In this document: one piece after another, positions 7,665-17,700 of the stretch
How the letters are laid out: each line of letters starts with the position of its first letter
How positions within the stretch are numbered: the first letter of the stretch is position 1
From: Paenibacillus humicola
GTDB lineage: Bacteria; Bacillota; Bacilli; Paenibacillales; Paenibacillaceae
Length of the DNA: 64,000 bases
NCBI RefSeq assembly: GCF_028826105.1
Contig: NZ_JAQGPL010000001.1
Span: 3,746,501-3,810,500 of the forward strand
Direction: 5' to 3'
Notes under the pieces: generated by a model
Databases searched by the model: none
What the model was told of the DNA's origin: nothing
What the model saw: only the letters and a program-made list of their open reading frames with translations
Program-made: the position numbers and the translations under genes

Positions 7665-8552
7665 GTGAATAAAGCGCTGCTGAAAGAAAATCGCGTCCAT
7701 GGCAGGCCGCTTTACCCGATCAGCATCTACCCGTATTCGTGTCTGCCGGGCGAGCCGCTGATGGATCTGCATTGGCATGAGGAGCTGGAGATTCTGGTCG
7801 TCACCGATGGCGAAGCGGTATTTCGCGTCGATGTGAACAATTACCGGGTCTGCGCCGGGGAAGCGATCTTCATCAACTCCGGCGAGCTCCATTCCGGCTA
7901 TGCGCCGGACGGCGGCTCCTGTTCGTTTATCGCCGTCGTGTTTCATCCCGACATGCTGGGCAGCGGCAAAATCGACGTCATGCAGGAGCGGTACATTCAG
8001 CCGCTGATCCAGCGCAAACGGAAGGTTCCCGTCCATTTGACCGGCAGGAGCCCCGAGGAGACGGAGCTGCTGCAGCAGCTCGAAACGCTGATCGAAGCGA
8101 ACCGGGACCAGCGGCCGGCGTTCGAGCTCGAGACCAAGGGGCTCTTGTTCCTGATGCTGTCGAAGCTGTTCGCGCTCGGCGATCCCGCGCCTCAGCAGAC
8201 GCCGGCCGGATCGGACGAAACGAAGATCGAGCGATTGAAAACGGTGCTCGGCTATATTCAGGTTCATTACGGCGAACAGATCCGGCTGAAGGAGCTCGCG
8301 GATCTCGTCTCGATGAGCGAGGCATATTTTTGCCGTTTCTTCAAGGAGATCACGGCGAAAAGCCCGGTCGAATACGTCAATCAGTATCGCATGCAGCAGG
8401 CGGCCGTCCTGCTCCGGGAAACGGACAAAAAAACGATCGATATCGCGCTCGACGTCGGATTCAACAATTTAAGCTATTTTATCGGCGTCTTCAAGCAGCA
8501 TTACGGCTGCACGCCGGCCAATTACCGGAAGCGGGAGGCATCTTCGTCTTAA
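7665..8552 (+). CDS. AraC-family transcriptional regulator (cupin sensor)
   Basis: About 295 residues. The N-terminal half is a cupin-like sugar-sensing domain (LHWHEELEILVV, a long beta-rich segment with GELHSGYAP). The C-terminal 100 residues hold two AraC helix-turn-helix motifs (LKELADLVSMSEAYFCRFFK and DIALDVGFNNLSYFIGVFK) and end with the family signature GCTPANYRK. It is divergent from the YicI-type alpha-xylosidase, so it most likely activates that gene on sensing an alpha-xyloside or xylose. Start: GTG at 7665, preceded by GGTGA at good spacing. A TTG at 7608 lacks a ribosome binding site, and a GTG at 7656 is also possible. Confidence 0.9.
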   Translation: MNKALLKENRVHGRPLYPISIYPYSCLPGEPLMDLHWHEELEILVVTDGEAVFRVDVNNYRVCAGEAIFINSGELHSGYAPDGGSCSFIAVVFHPDMLGSGKIDVMQERYIQPLIQRKRKVPVHLTGRSPEETELLQQLETLIEANRDQRPAFELETKGLLFLMLSKLFALGDPAPQQTPAGSDETKIERLKTVLGYIQVHYGEQIRLKELADLVSMSEAYFCRFFKEITAKSPVEYVNQYRMQQAAVLLRETDKKTIDIALDVGFNNLSYFIGVFKQHYGCTPANYRKREASSS

Positions 8553-8668
8553 TAGTTGGGAAAAGCAAGCTAAATCGCGGGCGTGGCGGCGGCAGGGTGC
8601 CGGGTGCGGTGGCGCGGCTAGGTGCTGGGCGGAAGGGTGCTTATCGAAGCTAATAACAGATCCGTTAA

Positions 8669-8707
8669 CAAGCAAGCCGGCCGGGAAAATCCCGGCCGGC
8701 TTGCTTG
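8669..8707. terminator. Long GC-rich hairpin, likely terminator after the AraC gene
   Basis: A 17-bp perfect stem (8669-8685 / 8691-8707) with loop AAAAT, built on CAAGCAAGCCGGCCGGG. No clear T run follows on either strand, so termination may be structural and two-sided. It lies between the converging AraC and CWC genes. Confidence 0.6.
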
Positions 8708-8735
8708 CGGATAAGTTGTATATGATTCGGTTACC

Positions 8736-8823
8736 GCGGTTCGGTTGACAGTGGTTTGGTTGATCGCGGTTTGGTTGACTGCGGTTCATGACTACGGTTC
8801 GATTGACTTCGGTTTGGTTGACT
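8736..8823. repeat. Degenerate 15-bp tandem repeat, six units
   Basis: Read on the minus strand the unit is AGTCAACCAAACCGC with small variations. Units lie at 8809-8823, 8794-8808, 8781-8793 (13 bp), 8766-8780, 8751-8765 and 8736-8750, and a partial one follows. The array begins inside the last codons of the CWC gene and continues past its stop. Confidence 0.8.
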
Positions 8824-9028
8824 GCTGTTCGTTATGACCGTGCTTGAACCGCTCCAGGCAAGCCGGACAGATGCAGGCTTTTCGCCGGTTCTCGGGAGGG
8901 ATGAGCGCAAAGATTTCCTCCGGGAAGCGGGCCGTCATGCACCAGCACGGCTCGTCCTTTCGGCCGGCCGCCATGACGCAGCTGTTATCGCCTCCGCAGA
9001 GCGGGCATCTCGCCGGGTCGTTTGCCAT
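8792..9028 (-). CDS. Cysteine-rich CWC-family protein
   Basis: About 78 residues with the cysteine pattern of the Cys_rich_CWC family: CPLCGGDNSC, then PCWCMTARFPEEI, then ACICPAC. These eight or so cysteines probably bind zinc. The function of the family is unknown. Start: ATG at 9028, 7 nt after GGAGG; the adjacent ATG at 9031 is equally possible. The C-terminal tail (QQSTKPKSIEP) is encoded by the first units of the 15-bp tandem repeat, suggesting repeat growth has altered this end. It lies downstream of the membrane-anchored protein gene in the same direction. Confidence 0.8.
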   Translation of the reverse strand: MANDPARCPLCGGDNSCVMAAGRKDEPCWCMTARFPEEIFALIPPENRRKACICPACLERFKHGHNEQQSTKPKSIEP

Positions 9029-9102
9029 CATCTCTCCTCCAAAACGGGTCATACCCCATCAAGTTTAAAAAACTGGCTGAGCTTCGGCCGTTTGCCGCTT
9101 CA

Positions 9103-9717
9103 CTACGGTTTGAACACGACGTTGTCCGGGGCGTTGATCGCCTCCTGCATACGGGAGGCCATGTCAACCCAGGCGCCGCCCGTTTGAACGGTCAGGCCGA
9201 TATCTCGGGATACCGTCTTATATTCGAATGGCGCAAGGTCCGTTTTCAGCTGCTCGTATACCTGCTTCATCATTTGCAAATAAGCCTGTTCCGGCGCCGT
9301 CAGCGGGCCGTCGTGATTGCCGAGCTGCAGCATCGACCGCTCGGCCTCTCCAAAAAAGGATGCAGCATCCCGTTTTGTCGACGGAAACGATTTGCCGCTT
9401 ATTTTTTGCGCCTCGCCCATGAAACGGATGACCTCATCCGCCTGCTTGAAGGCGGCGCCCAGTGCACCTTTTGCGGCCAACCGGCGGGAGATGTCGCTGC
9501 CGCTGCCGAGCATGGCATCCACATTCGTCAGAACCGCGTCGATATGAAGCTTCGCCTGTTTTCCGTCAGCGATAATCGCCAGCCCCCGCTGAACGCGGTC
9601 TTCCTGATCGTCCGAGACGCGCTTGCTGACAAGCAGGATGTTGCCCGTAAAGCTAACCACGAGCAGCAGGAGCAGCACCGGCACGAAATAGGAACGCTTC
9701 TTTTGTTGTTCCTCCAA
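9103..9717 (-). CDS. Single-pass membrane protein of unknown function
   Basis: 204 residues that I do not recognise. After a charged start (MEEQQKKRSYF) comes one transmembrane helix (residues about 11-30, FVPVLLLLLVVSFTGNILLV). A long, mostly helical extracytoplasmic domain with many Ala, Lys and Gln follows; no cysteine or catalytic motif stands out. The start is TTG at 9717 with GGAGG about 11 nt upstream. It lies between sbcC (236 nt upstream, same direction) and the CWC gene. The 236-nt gap holds no gene I can support. Confidence 0.65.
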   Translation of the reverse strand: MEEQQKKRSYFVPVLLLLLVVSFTGNILLVSKRVSDDQEDRVQRGLAIIADGKQAKLHIDAVLTNVDAMLGSGSDISRRLAAKGALGAAFKQADEVIRFMGEAQKISGKSFPSTKRDAASFFGEAERSMLQLGNHDGPLTAPEQAYLQMMKQVYEQLKTDLAPFEYKTVSRDIGLTVQTGGAWVDMASRMQEAINAPDNVVFKP

Positions 9718-9953
9718 AGATCATCATTCCTCCACAAGCGGAAAACGCGGCTGCCGCCGTACAAAAAGAAGCGCCGCAAGTCTCTTCCCCGTTTACAAGG
9801 CTGGCTTTCGGACCGGAGCAAAACGCTGAAAGATCAGCGGCCCGCCTTCACATCCGGTCGTTTCGAGCCGGGCGGCATCGTACCGCCCAGCTTCACGTTA
9901 CCGCTTTTTTCGGGCGGTTTCAAGCCTGCGCGCGCGATTGTCACAATAACGCC

Positions 9954-12900
9954 CTACATCGTTTCGAGCGCGACCGTGCTGCCGCGGCCGAACGGCTCCG
10001 CCCCGGTGACGATCAGCCGGCGGGGCAGTCTCGCCCGCAGCTCCGGAACGTGACTGATAACGCCGACGGCCAGCTTGTCGTGATGCAGCTTCTCCAGCGC
10101 AGTTATGACCGTATCGAGCAGCTCGGGATCGAGCGTGCCGAAGCCCTCGTCCAGGAAAAAGAACTGCAGCGGGTATTTGCCCCGAAGCTGAATTTGGCCG
10201 GACAGCGCAAGCGCGAGGGCGAGCGAAGCGAGGAACGTTTCGCCGCCGGAGAGCGTGGATACCGGCCGGCGGATACCGCCGCCCGCGTCGTCGCGGATCA
10301 CGAAGCCGCCGCCGGAATCGACCTCGAGCGCGTAGCGCCGTTTCGTCAAATAGCCGAGCCGTTCGGAAGCGGAGCGGCAAACCTGCACCAGCTGCTCCTC
10401 GGCCACATATTCGACGAAGGCGTTGCCGCGGAAAACGGTTTGCAGCGTTTTAAGGCGTTCGCACAGCCGCTCCATTTTGAGCCGCTTTTCCTCCAGCGCG
10501 GTCCAGCGTTCGTGCCTCGCTTTCAGCTCCTCGGCATCGCGCTCCGCTTTGGCGGCCAGCTGCAGCAGCTCTTCGCCGCGCGCTCTTGCCGTCTGCAGGC
10601 GGGAGACGCAGCGCTCCCATTCCTCGTCCGTGACCGACCGGCCGCCGAGCTGGTCGCGCAGCAGCTCGATTTGAGCGGCAAGCTGGCGCTCCGCCTCCCG
10701 GTATTTTGCGATCTGCGCGGCGATTGCTTCCTGCTGCGGAAGCAGCGGCCGCAGGCTTTGCGCTTCATCGCCGGATTGAAACGGCGAGCTCTGCAGCGCC
10801 GAATGCATAGCGGCATCGGCTTCCCCCTTTCTCGCCGCCGCGGCCCGCTCCGCCTCTTCGGCGGCGATCCGCTCGCCGGACGCCGCTTGCAGAGCGTCGA
10901 CGGCCGTCTCCTGCGCCTCCTTCAGCCGGTGCAGCCGGACCCGCAGCTCGCGGAGTTCCCGTTCGGCCTCCCGGAGCAGCTCGGCAGCCGGACGTCCGAC
11001 CGTCCATTCCCGCAAAAGGCGTTCTTTTTCCGTCAGCTGCTCTTTCAGGCCGGACAGTCTGGCGGCAAGCTCGACGGCTTCGAGCTGCGCCTCCTGCCCG
11101 GACTGCCGCAGCCGGTGAAGCTGCGCCGCCGTTTCCTCGATGAACGTCACGCTCCGTTCCAGCCGGCTGCGCAGATCGAGGGCAGCCGTTTCTCTCTGCT
11201 CAAAGGCATCCAGAAGCGGCTGTGCCTGCTCCATCGTTAATTCGGCCCCGAACCGGCTCATCCATTCCCGCCGTTCGCGGTCCAGCTCGTCCGTCAGTCC
11301 GGCGCAGCGCCGGCTCGCGGCCTCCGCCAGCGCTTCCTGAGCGCGGCTGGCGCTTTCCGCCGCGGCATAGCGGCGCTGCGCTTCCGTCCGGCGGGCGCGG
11401 ACGGACGTAAGCTCCGGCTCGACCGCGGAGAAGGACGCGGCGGCCTGTACGTATGTATGTTCCGCTTCCTGCAGGAACCGTTCGGCGGCCTGCAGCGACC
11501 GCTCCTCTCCAAGAGGCCCTCGGCCCATCACGGATGGCGCACGGGCTTCTCCATTAAGCAAGTCCGCGGCTGATGCGGCTTCTGCATCAACGGCCGCGGC
11601 CGCTTCCGCGGCAGCGGCGCGCCGCGCACCGAACGCGTCTTCCACTGCTCCGTCCGAAGCGGACCGCCGAGCCGCATCCCCATCGGCGAGCGCTTCCTCG
11701 ATGCGTTCAAAGGCGGCTCCGAGCTTCGCATGCAGGCCGCTCGTACGAAGCAGCAGCTCCTGCGTCCGCTGCTGAACGGTTTCCCAGGCTTCGGCCGCAC
11801 CTGTTTCGGGCGGCTGGGAGCCGTTAACATCGGGCGCGTGGAGGCGAATCGGATGGTCGAGCGATCCGCAGACCGGACAAGGCTCCCCGTCCGCCAGCGA
11901 AGAGGCCAGCTGCGCCGCAAGCCGCTCCAGCTGCGCCGCGCGCTCGGCGGACCGGGCACGCTCCAGCCTGGCGGGTAGCTCCCGCGCGGCATCCCGCAGC
12001 GTACGCTCGAGCGCCGCCGTTTCGGCGCGTACAGAGCGAAGCCGGAAGGCGGCGCTTTCCAGCGCGGCAAACGCCGCGCCGCTATCCGCTTCAGCGGCTC
12101 GGAGCGCCTGCCGCCGCCGCTCCAGCTCGCCGGCGGCGGCTTCGGCTTCGCGCTCTGCGGCCGCGTGCTGCGCGCGCAGCGCCTCGGCGTGCTGCAGCCG
12201 CTGCGCAGCCGCCGTGCGGAGCTGGCGCTCCTCGGCGCTCAGCTCGGCCTGCTGCAGCTGCGCCTTCAGCTCGCTCTGCCGCTGCGCCGCCCGCGCGAGC
12301 GTATCCTCCGCTTTGGCGGCCTGCTCGCCAAAGCCGTGCTGCCGGCCGGCGGCGTCCGCGCGGCGGCGTTCGCCTTCGGCGGCGCTCGCCGCCAGCGCGG
12401 CGGCTTCGGCCTCGAGCCGCTGCGCCTGCGCGAGCTGCTCGAGCCGCAGCGCGAGGCGCGGCTCGGCCTCGCCTGCCGCGCTTTCCGCCGCGGCCCGCGC
12501 GGCGGCGGCCTCAGCGGCCGCCTGCTGCCGGGCGGCATGCGCCCGCCCGGCGGCTTCGCGGCGCGAAGCGGCGGCGCGCAGCGCCGCTTCGGCCGCATCG
12601 GCGGCGTCCAGCGCCGGCAGCAGCCGCTCGGCCGCCGCAAGGCGCTGCAGCTCGCGCTCGAGCGCCGTCACCTTCGGCGCCTCCTCGAGCAGCTTCGCCT
12701 GCAGCGCCTGCTTCGCGCGCAGCGCCTCCTGGCGCTCGCGCACGTGCAGCCGCTCCGCGTGCAGCCGCTCCGCTTCCGCGAGCTCCGCACGCGCCGCCGC
12801 CGCGGCGGCGGCCGCTTCGCGGTGGCGCGCGGACGCTGCGTCGACCGCGTCCGCAGAGGCGTCGCCGAGCCCGTGCTGCTCGGCTGCCGCCTCGTTCAGC

Positions 12901-13493
12901 GCGGCTTCCGCCGCTTTCATGCGCTGGTTCAGCTTCAACGCGAGCCCGTCGCCGAACCGCTCCAGCCGGAACAGCCGCTGCAGCATTTGGCGGCGGTCCT
13001 TGCCGGTCAGCGACAGAAATTCCGCGAACTTGCCCTGAGGCAGCACGACCGCCCGCGTGAAGTCCTGCATATTCAGGCCGATCCGTTCCTCCACGCAGCG
13101 GGTGACGTCGGCCAGTTTGTCGGCCAGCACGGTCTCCCCCGCTTCCGTCACCTCGATGAACCGGCTCAGCGTATTGCTGACCGTTACGTCGCCGCTGCGT
13201 TTGAACTGCCGTTCGACCCGGTACAGCCGCCGCTCGCCCGGAGCGGCCAGCTCGAACGTAAAGGCGACGGACAGCTGCTTCTCGGCCTGGTTCATAATGC
13301 CCTGCGTGCCGTTCGCCGCCCGCTCGACCTTGCCGTACAGCGCGAGCGTCATCGCGTCGAGGATGCTCGATTTCCCGCTGCCGGTCGAGCCGAAAATACC
13401 GAAGACGCCGGCTTCGCACAGCCGGCTGAAATCGACCTCCTGCGCCTCTCGATAGCTCTGCAGACCACTCAGCCGCAGCACAATCGGCTTCAT
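9954..13493 (-). CDS. sbcC: Exonuclease SbcC, ATPase subunit
   Basis: A 1179-residue SMC-like ATPase, partner of SbcD (Rad50-Mre11 type), that opens hairpins and blocked DNA ends. Visible parts: a Walker A region (GSTGSGKSSIL, residues about 35-45); two very long Ala/Glu/Arg-rich coiled coils; a zinc hook CPVCGS near residue 540; the ABC signature STLSGGET; and Walker B FFFLDEGFGTLD near the C-terminus. Codon and amino-acid use in the coiled coil is extremely GC-rich, which creates long spurious frames on the other strand. It overlaps sbcD by 4 nt (ATGA), implying translational coupling. Confidence 0.95.
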   Translation of the reverse strand: MKPIVLRLSGLQSYREAQEVDFSRLCEAGVFGIFGSTGSGKSSILDAMTLALYGKVERAANGTQGIMNQAEKQLSVAFTFELAAPGERRLYRVERQFKRSGDVTVSNTLSRFIEVTEAGETVLADKLADVTRCVEERIGLNMQDFTRAVVLPQGKFAEFLSLTGKDRRQMLQRLFRLERFGDGLALKLNQRMKAAEAALNEAAAEQHGLGDASADAVDAASARHREAAAAAAAARAELAEAERLHAERLHVRERQEALRAKQALQAKLLEEAPKVTALERELQRLAAAERLLPALDAADAAEAALRAAASRREAAGRAHAARQQAAAEAAAARAAAESAAGEAEPRLALRLEQLAQAQRLEAEAAALAASAAEGERRRADAAGRQHGFGEQAAKAEDTLARAAQRQSELKAQLQQAELSAEERQLRTAAAQRLQHAEALRAQHAAAEREAEAAAGELERRRQALRAAEADSGAAFAALESAAFRLRSVRAETAALERTLRDAARELPARLERARSAERAAQLERLAAQLASSLADGEPCPVCGSLDHPIRLHAPDVNGSQPPETGAAEAWETVQQRTQELLLRTSGLHAKLGAAFERIEEALADGDAARRSASDGAVEDAFGARRAAAAEAAAAVDAEAASAADLLNGEARAPSVMGRGPLGEERSLQAAERFLQEAEHTYVQAAASFSAVEPELTSVRARRTEAQRRYAAAESASRAQEALAEAASRRCAGLTDELDRERREWMSRFGAELTMEQAQPLLDAFEQRETAALDLRSRLERSVTFIEETAAQLHRLRQSGQEAQLEAVELAARLSGLKEQLTEKERLLREWTVGRPAAELLREAERELRELRVRLHRLKEAQETAVDALQAASGERIAAEEAERAAAARKGEADAAMHSALQSSPFQSGDEAQSLRPLLPQQEAIAAQIAKYREAERQLAAQIELLRDQLGGRSVTDEEWERCVSRLQTARARGEELLQLAAKAERDAEELKARHERWTALEEKRLKMERLCERLKTLQTVFRGNAFVEYVAEEQLVQVCRSASERLGYLTKRRYALEVDSGGGFVIRDDAGGGIRRPVSTLSGGETFLASLALALALSGQIQLRGKYPLQFFFLDEGFGTLDPELLDTVITALEKLHHDKLAVGVISHVPELRARLPRRLIVTGAEPFGRGSTVALETM

Positions 13494-14701
13494 GCGCTTT
13501 CGCCTCCTTCCAGCCGGACGTCCTCCGGTCCCGCTTCTTCTTCGTCTTCGGCGATCAGCTCCAGAAAAAGCCGAACCGTCTCGGCATCCGGCTCCGCGCC
13601 GCCGGTCTGACGGGCGAAAAAACGCCGGAACAGCTCCTCCGCCGGCAGCTTCTCCCGGGAACGCCCGTCCGCATCGGACCGCTCTTCCGTTTCCGGATAA
13701 ACCGGACGGATATGGATAAAACCGTCGTGCTGTTTGCGCAGCTGCTGAATTTGCGGCAGCGTCATCGTTTCGGTCAGCGCCACCTCCAGATCGATCCAGG
13801 CTCTGGCGTCCCGGCCCTCCTCCAGCCAGCGGTACACTTCCTCAAGCCCCCCTTTTGCGCGCCACTGCACGAGCGGACGGCCGCAGCCGAGCAGCACCTC
13901 CCGGGGCTGAACGGCAGCGCCCGGCTCGGCGTCGAATACCGTAACCGACTTCGCCTGGCCCGCTTCCGAGAAGCTGTACGCGAGCGGCGAGCCGCTGTAG
14001 CGCATCCGATCGTCGCCGCCGACCCGCTGCGGGCGGTGCAGGTGGCCGAGCGCCACGTACTGCGCGCCGCAGCGCAGCGCCGAAGGATCGACCGTATACG
14101 CGCCGCCCACTTGTATCGGCCGCTCGGAGTCGGTTTCGAGTCCGCCGAGCACATAGATATGGCTCATCGCCAAATTGACGGTGTCAGGACCGAACGATTC
14201 GCCCATTTTCGCCATCAGCCGGCCGACCCGCTCCGAATAGGCGCTGCGCAGCGCCGCTTCGTCGGTCGCTTCGCTGAGCAGCTCGCGCAGCCGCGACTCC
14301 GACGGATACGGAAGCGCCGCGATGACGGCCCTTTCTCCGGTTCTTGCGATATCGGCCGTCATCGGCGATGCGGCAGGCAGCCCGGCGAGCCGGATCCCGC
14401 TTTTCGCCGCAAGCGGTGCCGCCGCCGCGACCCGTTCGGGATGGTCGTGATTGCCGGCAATGACCGCAATGGTCCGTTTCCCCCCGTCCGCCAGCCGGGA
14501 TAACGCCTCGTAAAACAGCTGCTCCGCCGCAGCCGGCGGGTTTACCGAATCGTAGACGTCGCCGGCCAGCAATACGAGGTCGATCGCCTCGTCCTTGACG
14601 ATGGCGGCCAGCTCGTCCACAAAAGCCTCCTGCTCCTCGTGGCGGCTGCGCCCTTCGAGCGTCCGCCCGAAATGCCAGTCCGCCGTATGCAGTATTCGCA
14701 T
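13490..14701 (-). CDS. sbcD: Exonuclease SbcD, nuclease subunit
   Basis: A 403-residue calcineurin-like metallophosphoesterase. Metal-binding motifs are plain: HTADWHFGRTLEG, LLAGDVYDS, AGNHDHPERV and ALGHLHRPQ. With SbcC it forms the Mn-dependent double-strand exonuclease and hairpin endonuclease. Start: ATG at 14701, giving MRILHTADWH, with a GGAGGAGGGGGAG run before it; an upstream in-frame start would add nine poorly conserved residues. It overlaps sbcC by 4 nt and lies 90 nt after addA in the same direction, so the four genes probably form one repair operon. Confidence 0.95.
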   Translation of the reverse strand: MRILHTADWHFGRTLEGRSRHEEQEAFVDELAAIVKDEAIDLVLLAGDVYDSVNPPAAAEQLFYEALSRLADGGKRTIAVIAGNHDHPERVAAAAPLAAKSGIRLAGLPAASPMTADIARTGERAVIAALPYPSESRLRELLSEATDEAALRSAYSERVGRLMAKMGESFGPDTVNLAMSHIYVLGGLETDSERPIQVGGAYTVDPSALRCGAQYVALGHLHRPQRVGGDDRMRYSGSPLAYSFSEAGQAKSVTVFDAEPGAAVQPREVLLGCGRPLVQWRAKGGLEEVYRWLEEGRDARAWIDLEVALTETMTLPQIQQLRKQHDGFIHIRPVYPETEERSDADGRSREKLPAEELFRRFFARQTGGAEPDAETVRLFLELIAEDEEEAGPEDVRLEGGESA

Positions 14702-14791
14702 CCAGCTCCCCCTCCTCCCTGGTTTCACGGCGCAAGCAGCCGCACCAAAATGCGGCTCAAGCGCTCCATTAAGATCTTCGGGCCATCCCGG

Positions 14792-17700
14792 CTAGAACAG
14801 CCGGACCGCACGGCCGCCGTCAAAAAAGAATACGTAGCATTCGCCGACCGGCTCGCCCAAAATGCGGCCGACCGCCTCGGCATACAACGTCAGCTGAAAC
14901 CGGTGGCGTTCGGCGGCTTCCGACCACCTTTTCATCACGATCCGGTCCGTCTTGTAGTCGAGCAGCACCAGCCCTTTCCCGTCACGGAACAGACAGTCGA
15001 TGACGCCCTGGATCAGAACCGGCTCGCTGCCGAGTCCGTGCCCCGCGCCGGGATAAACGCGTTCCCCGGGGAACGTGCAGCTGAACGGCGTCTCGCGCCG
15101 AACCCAATCCGCCGTCAGCAGCCGCCGGCCGACCGGCTCCCGGAAAAAGGCGGCGATCGCCGCCGGATCGACGGCTTCCGCCTGCCGGTCTGTCAGCATG
15201 CGCCGCTCCAGCAGCCGGCGTGTCGTGACCCGGACGGATTCCTCGTCGACCTCGCCCAGTGAGAGCGGAATGTGCTGCATGACCAAGTGGCTGACCGTTC
15301 CCCGCTCCGCCGCCGTGAGCGACGCTTCCTCCATAAATTTCGGGCGCCGCAAACGGAACGTAAAAGCTCCGCCTGAACCTTGAGCCGGGAAGGTCCCCCG
15401 AACAGCTGCGTCGAAGGCCGGATGTGCGCTGTTCACGCTTGCTCCTCCGACGTCTGCCGGCGCCCCCGGCACCCGGATGAAGCCGCCAGCCGCGGCCGTC
15501 CCGTGCTCGTCTGCAGCACTCGGCTCATCCAAAACCGGTCCGGCGTTGCCGCCTGCCTCCGCCAGCCGCTCTCCGGCAGCCGGCTCCGCGTCTGCCGATC
15601 CGGCATCCGCAACTTTCCAGTCAGGAACCGGCAGGTCCGTTTCCGATTCGCTTTCGCCGAAATCGAATGCCAGCTGTTCTGCACGATCGCCTACCGCTTC
15701 GGCAGCAAGAGGCTTGTCCTTCGAGGGCTCGCTTGCCGTTCCGGCAATCCCTTCGGGAAGCGGCAGCGCCGCCGCTTCTTCGTCGGCTTCGGCGTGCAGC
15801 CGCTTCATCTCGGTCACCGACGTTTTTGCGGCAACGGTCGTCGCCGCGGCATAAGGATACTGCCAGCCAAAACGGTGCTCCAGCTCCGCCGCTAACGCCG
15901 GGGACGCCGGAAGCGGCACGAGGGCGCGCACGGCCCTTAGCCGCTCGCGAAACGCCGCCTCCGCCGATTCATCGGTCTCGGCGGCCGGCGCAGCCTGCGG
16001 CACGAGCAGCGAAGCCGCGACGACGCCGGTCTTCCAATTACGCAGCGCCGCCGTCTGCCGCCCTCCGTTTCGCCGTTCGGCGGCTGCAAGCGGCAGCTCC
16101 CGGACGCCTGGCTCCGTTTGCCCCTCTTCGATCCGGTCCGGCCGAGCCGTTCGTTCCGCTCCGCCGGGATCATCGTGGACAAAACCGGATTGTGCCGATG
16201 CTGCATAAGTACCGGAAAGAGCTTCCCCTTCCGCCGTAAGACTGTTCGAATCGTTTTCCGCGATACCCATTCGATCCGATTGTAGCATTCCGGTTTCGTC
16301 GGCACCCGTACGAGAATCGTCGTCTGCCGGCGCCGTCCAGAAGCCGGCTTCAGCCGAATCGGCACCGATTTCCGCCGTCACGGACGAACCTTCCGAAAGC
16401 GCCAGCGGCGCAAGCCAGTCGAGGAACCGTTTCGCCTGCGCCAAGCGGAAGTCGGGCAGGGAGCCGCCGCCGTCCACCATCGCCCGCCAGCGCTCCGCCT
16501 GCCGCTCCGCATCGGCCACCGTGCCGACCAAAAACATCTTTTCTTTCGGCCGGGTGAGCGCAACGTATAAAATCCGCATCTCCTCGGCGAGCGATTCCAT
16601 TCGCAGCCGTTCCCGAATCGCCAAATAGGGCAGCGTCGGATAGCTGACCCGCATGCCCGTGTCGACAAACCGCGGCCCGAAGCCAAGCTGCTTATGCATC
16701 AAAAACGGGCTGCTGAGGTCCTGGCGATTAAACGCTTTGCCGAGCCCGGCGATGAACACGACGGGGAATTCGAGCCCTTTACTCTTGTGAATGGACATGA
16801 TCCGGACGACGTCCTCCTGCTCCACGAGCGCTCCGGCCGTCCCCAGATCGCCGCCGTTCTCGCGCATCCGGTCGATAAAGCGCAGGAAGCGGAATAAGCC
16901 GCGCAGCGACGACGATTCGTACTGCCGCGCGCGGTCGTGCAGGGCGCGCAGGTTCGCCTGCCGCTGAAGCCCGCCCGGCATGCCGGCGACGAGATCGAGA
17001 TATCCGGTATCCCGGTATATCCGCCAAATCAGCTCGGATACCGCGCTCTGCCTCCCTTCATCGCGCCACGCTTCCAGGCGCGACAGGAACGCCCAAAGCT
17101 TCGCCCGCGTCTCATCGGGTACCGCCGCGTCCCCGGCCGCCCGTTTAACCGCGTCGAAATAATAGCCGTTTCGGGCGGCGACCCGCACAAGCGCCAGCTC
17201 CTCCGCCGTCAATCCGAATATCGGCGAACGCAGCGTTCCGGCCAGCGGAATGTCCTGATAAGGATTGTCGACGACGCGCAGCAGCGACAGCACGGTCTCG
17301 ACTTCCGTCGCCTCGAAATAGCCGCTGCTCAGCTCGGCGTGTGCCGGAATACCGTGCGTCCGCAGCTCCTCGATCATAACCGGCGCCCACATTTTGTCGG
17401 CCCGCAGCAGGATGACGATGTCCCGCCAGGCGAGCGGCCGTTTGCCGCCCTGCCTGCCGTCGTGCACGGCCAAAGGCTTGTTCGCTCCGCCCGCGCCGCG
17501 CAGGCGCAAAATTTGCGCCGCAATATATCGCGCCTCCAGCCGCACGGCCTGCAGATCTTCCGCCGCTTCCGCGGCTTCTTCCCCGTCCGCGGGCGTTTCC
17601 GCTCCGTCATCGGACTGCCCGGGATCCGGCGGCGGCGCCGCGCCTTTATCCAGAACGGCAAATTCGACCGCATACCGTTCGGGAGCTCCGTCCTCGCCGG

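Noticed and set aside
8469..8789. A minus-strand frame encoding SQPNR repeats
   Set aside because: It is just the 15-bp tandem repeat read through; no ribosome binding site, and it extends into the AraC gene's antisense.
9834..9944. A 36-codon minus-strand frame after sbcC (VTIARAGLKPPEKSG...)
   Set aside because: It begins with GTG and has only a weak GTAGGGCG site. Nothing I recognise; not enough to call a gene.
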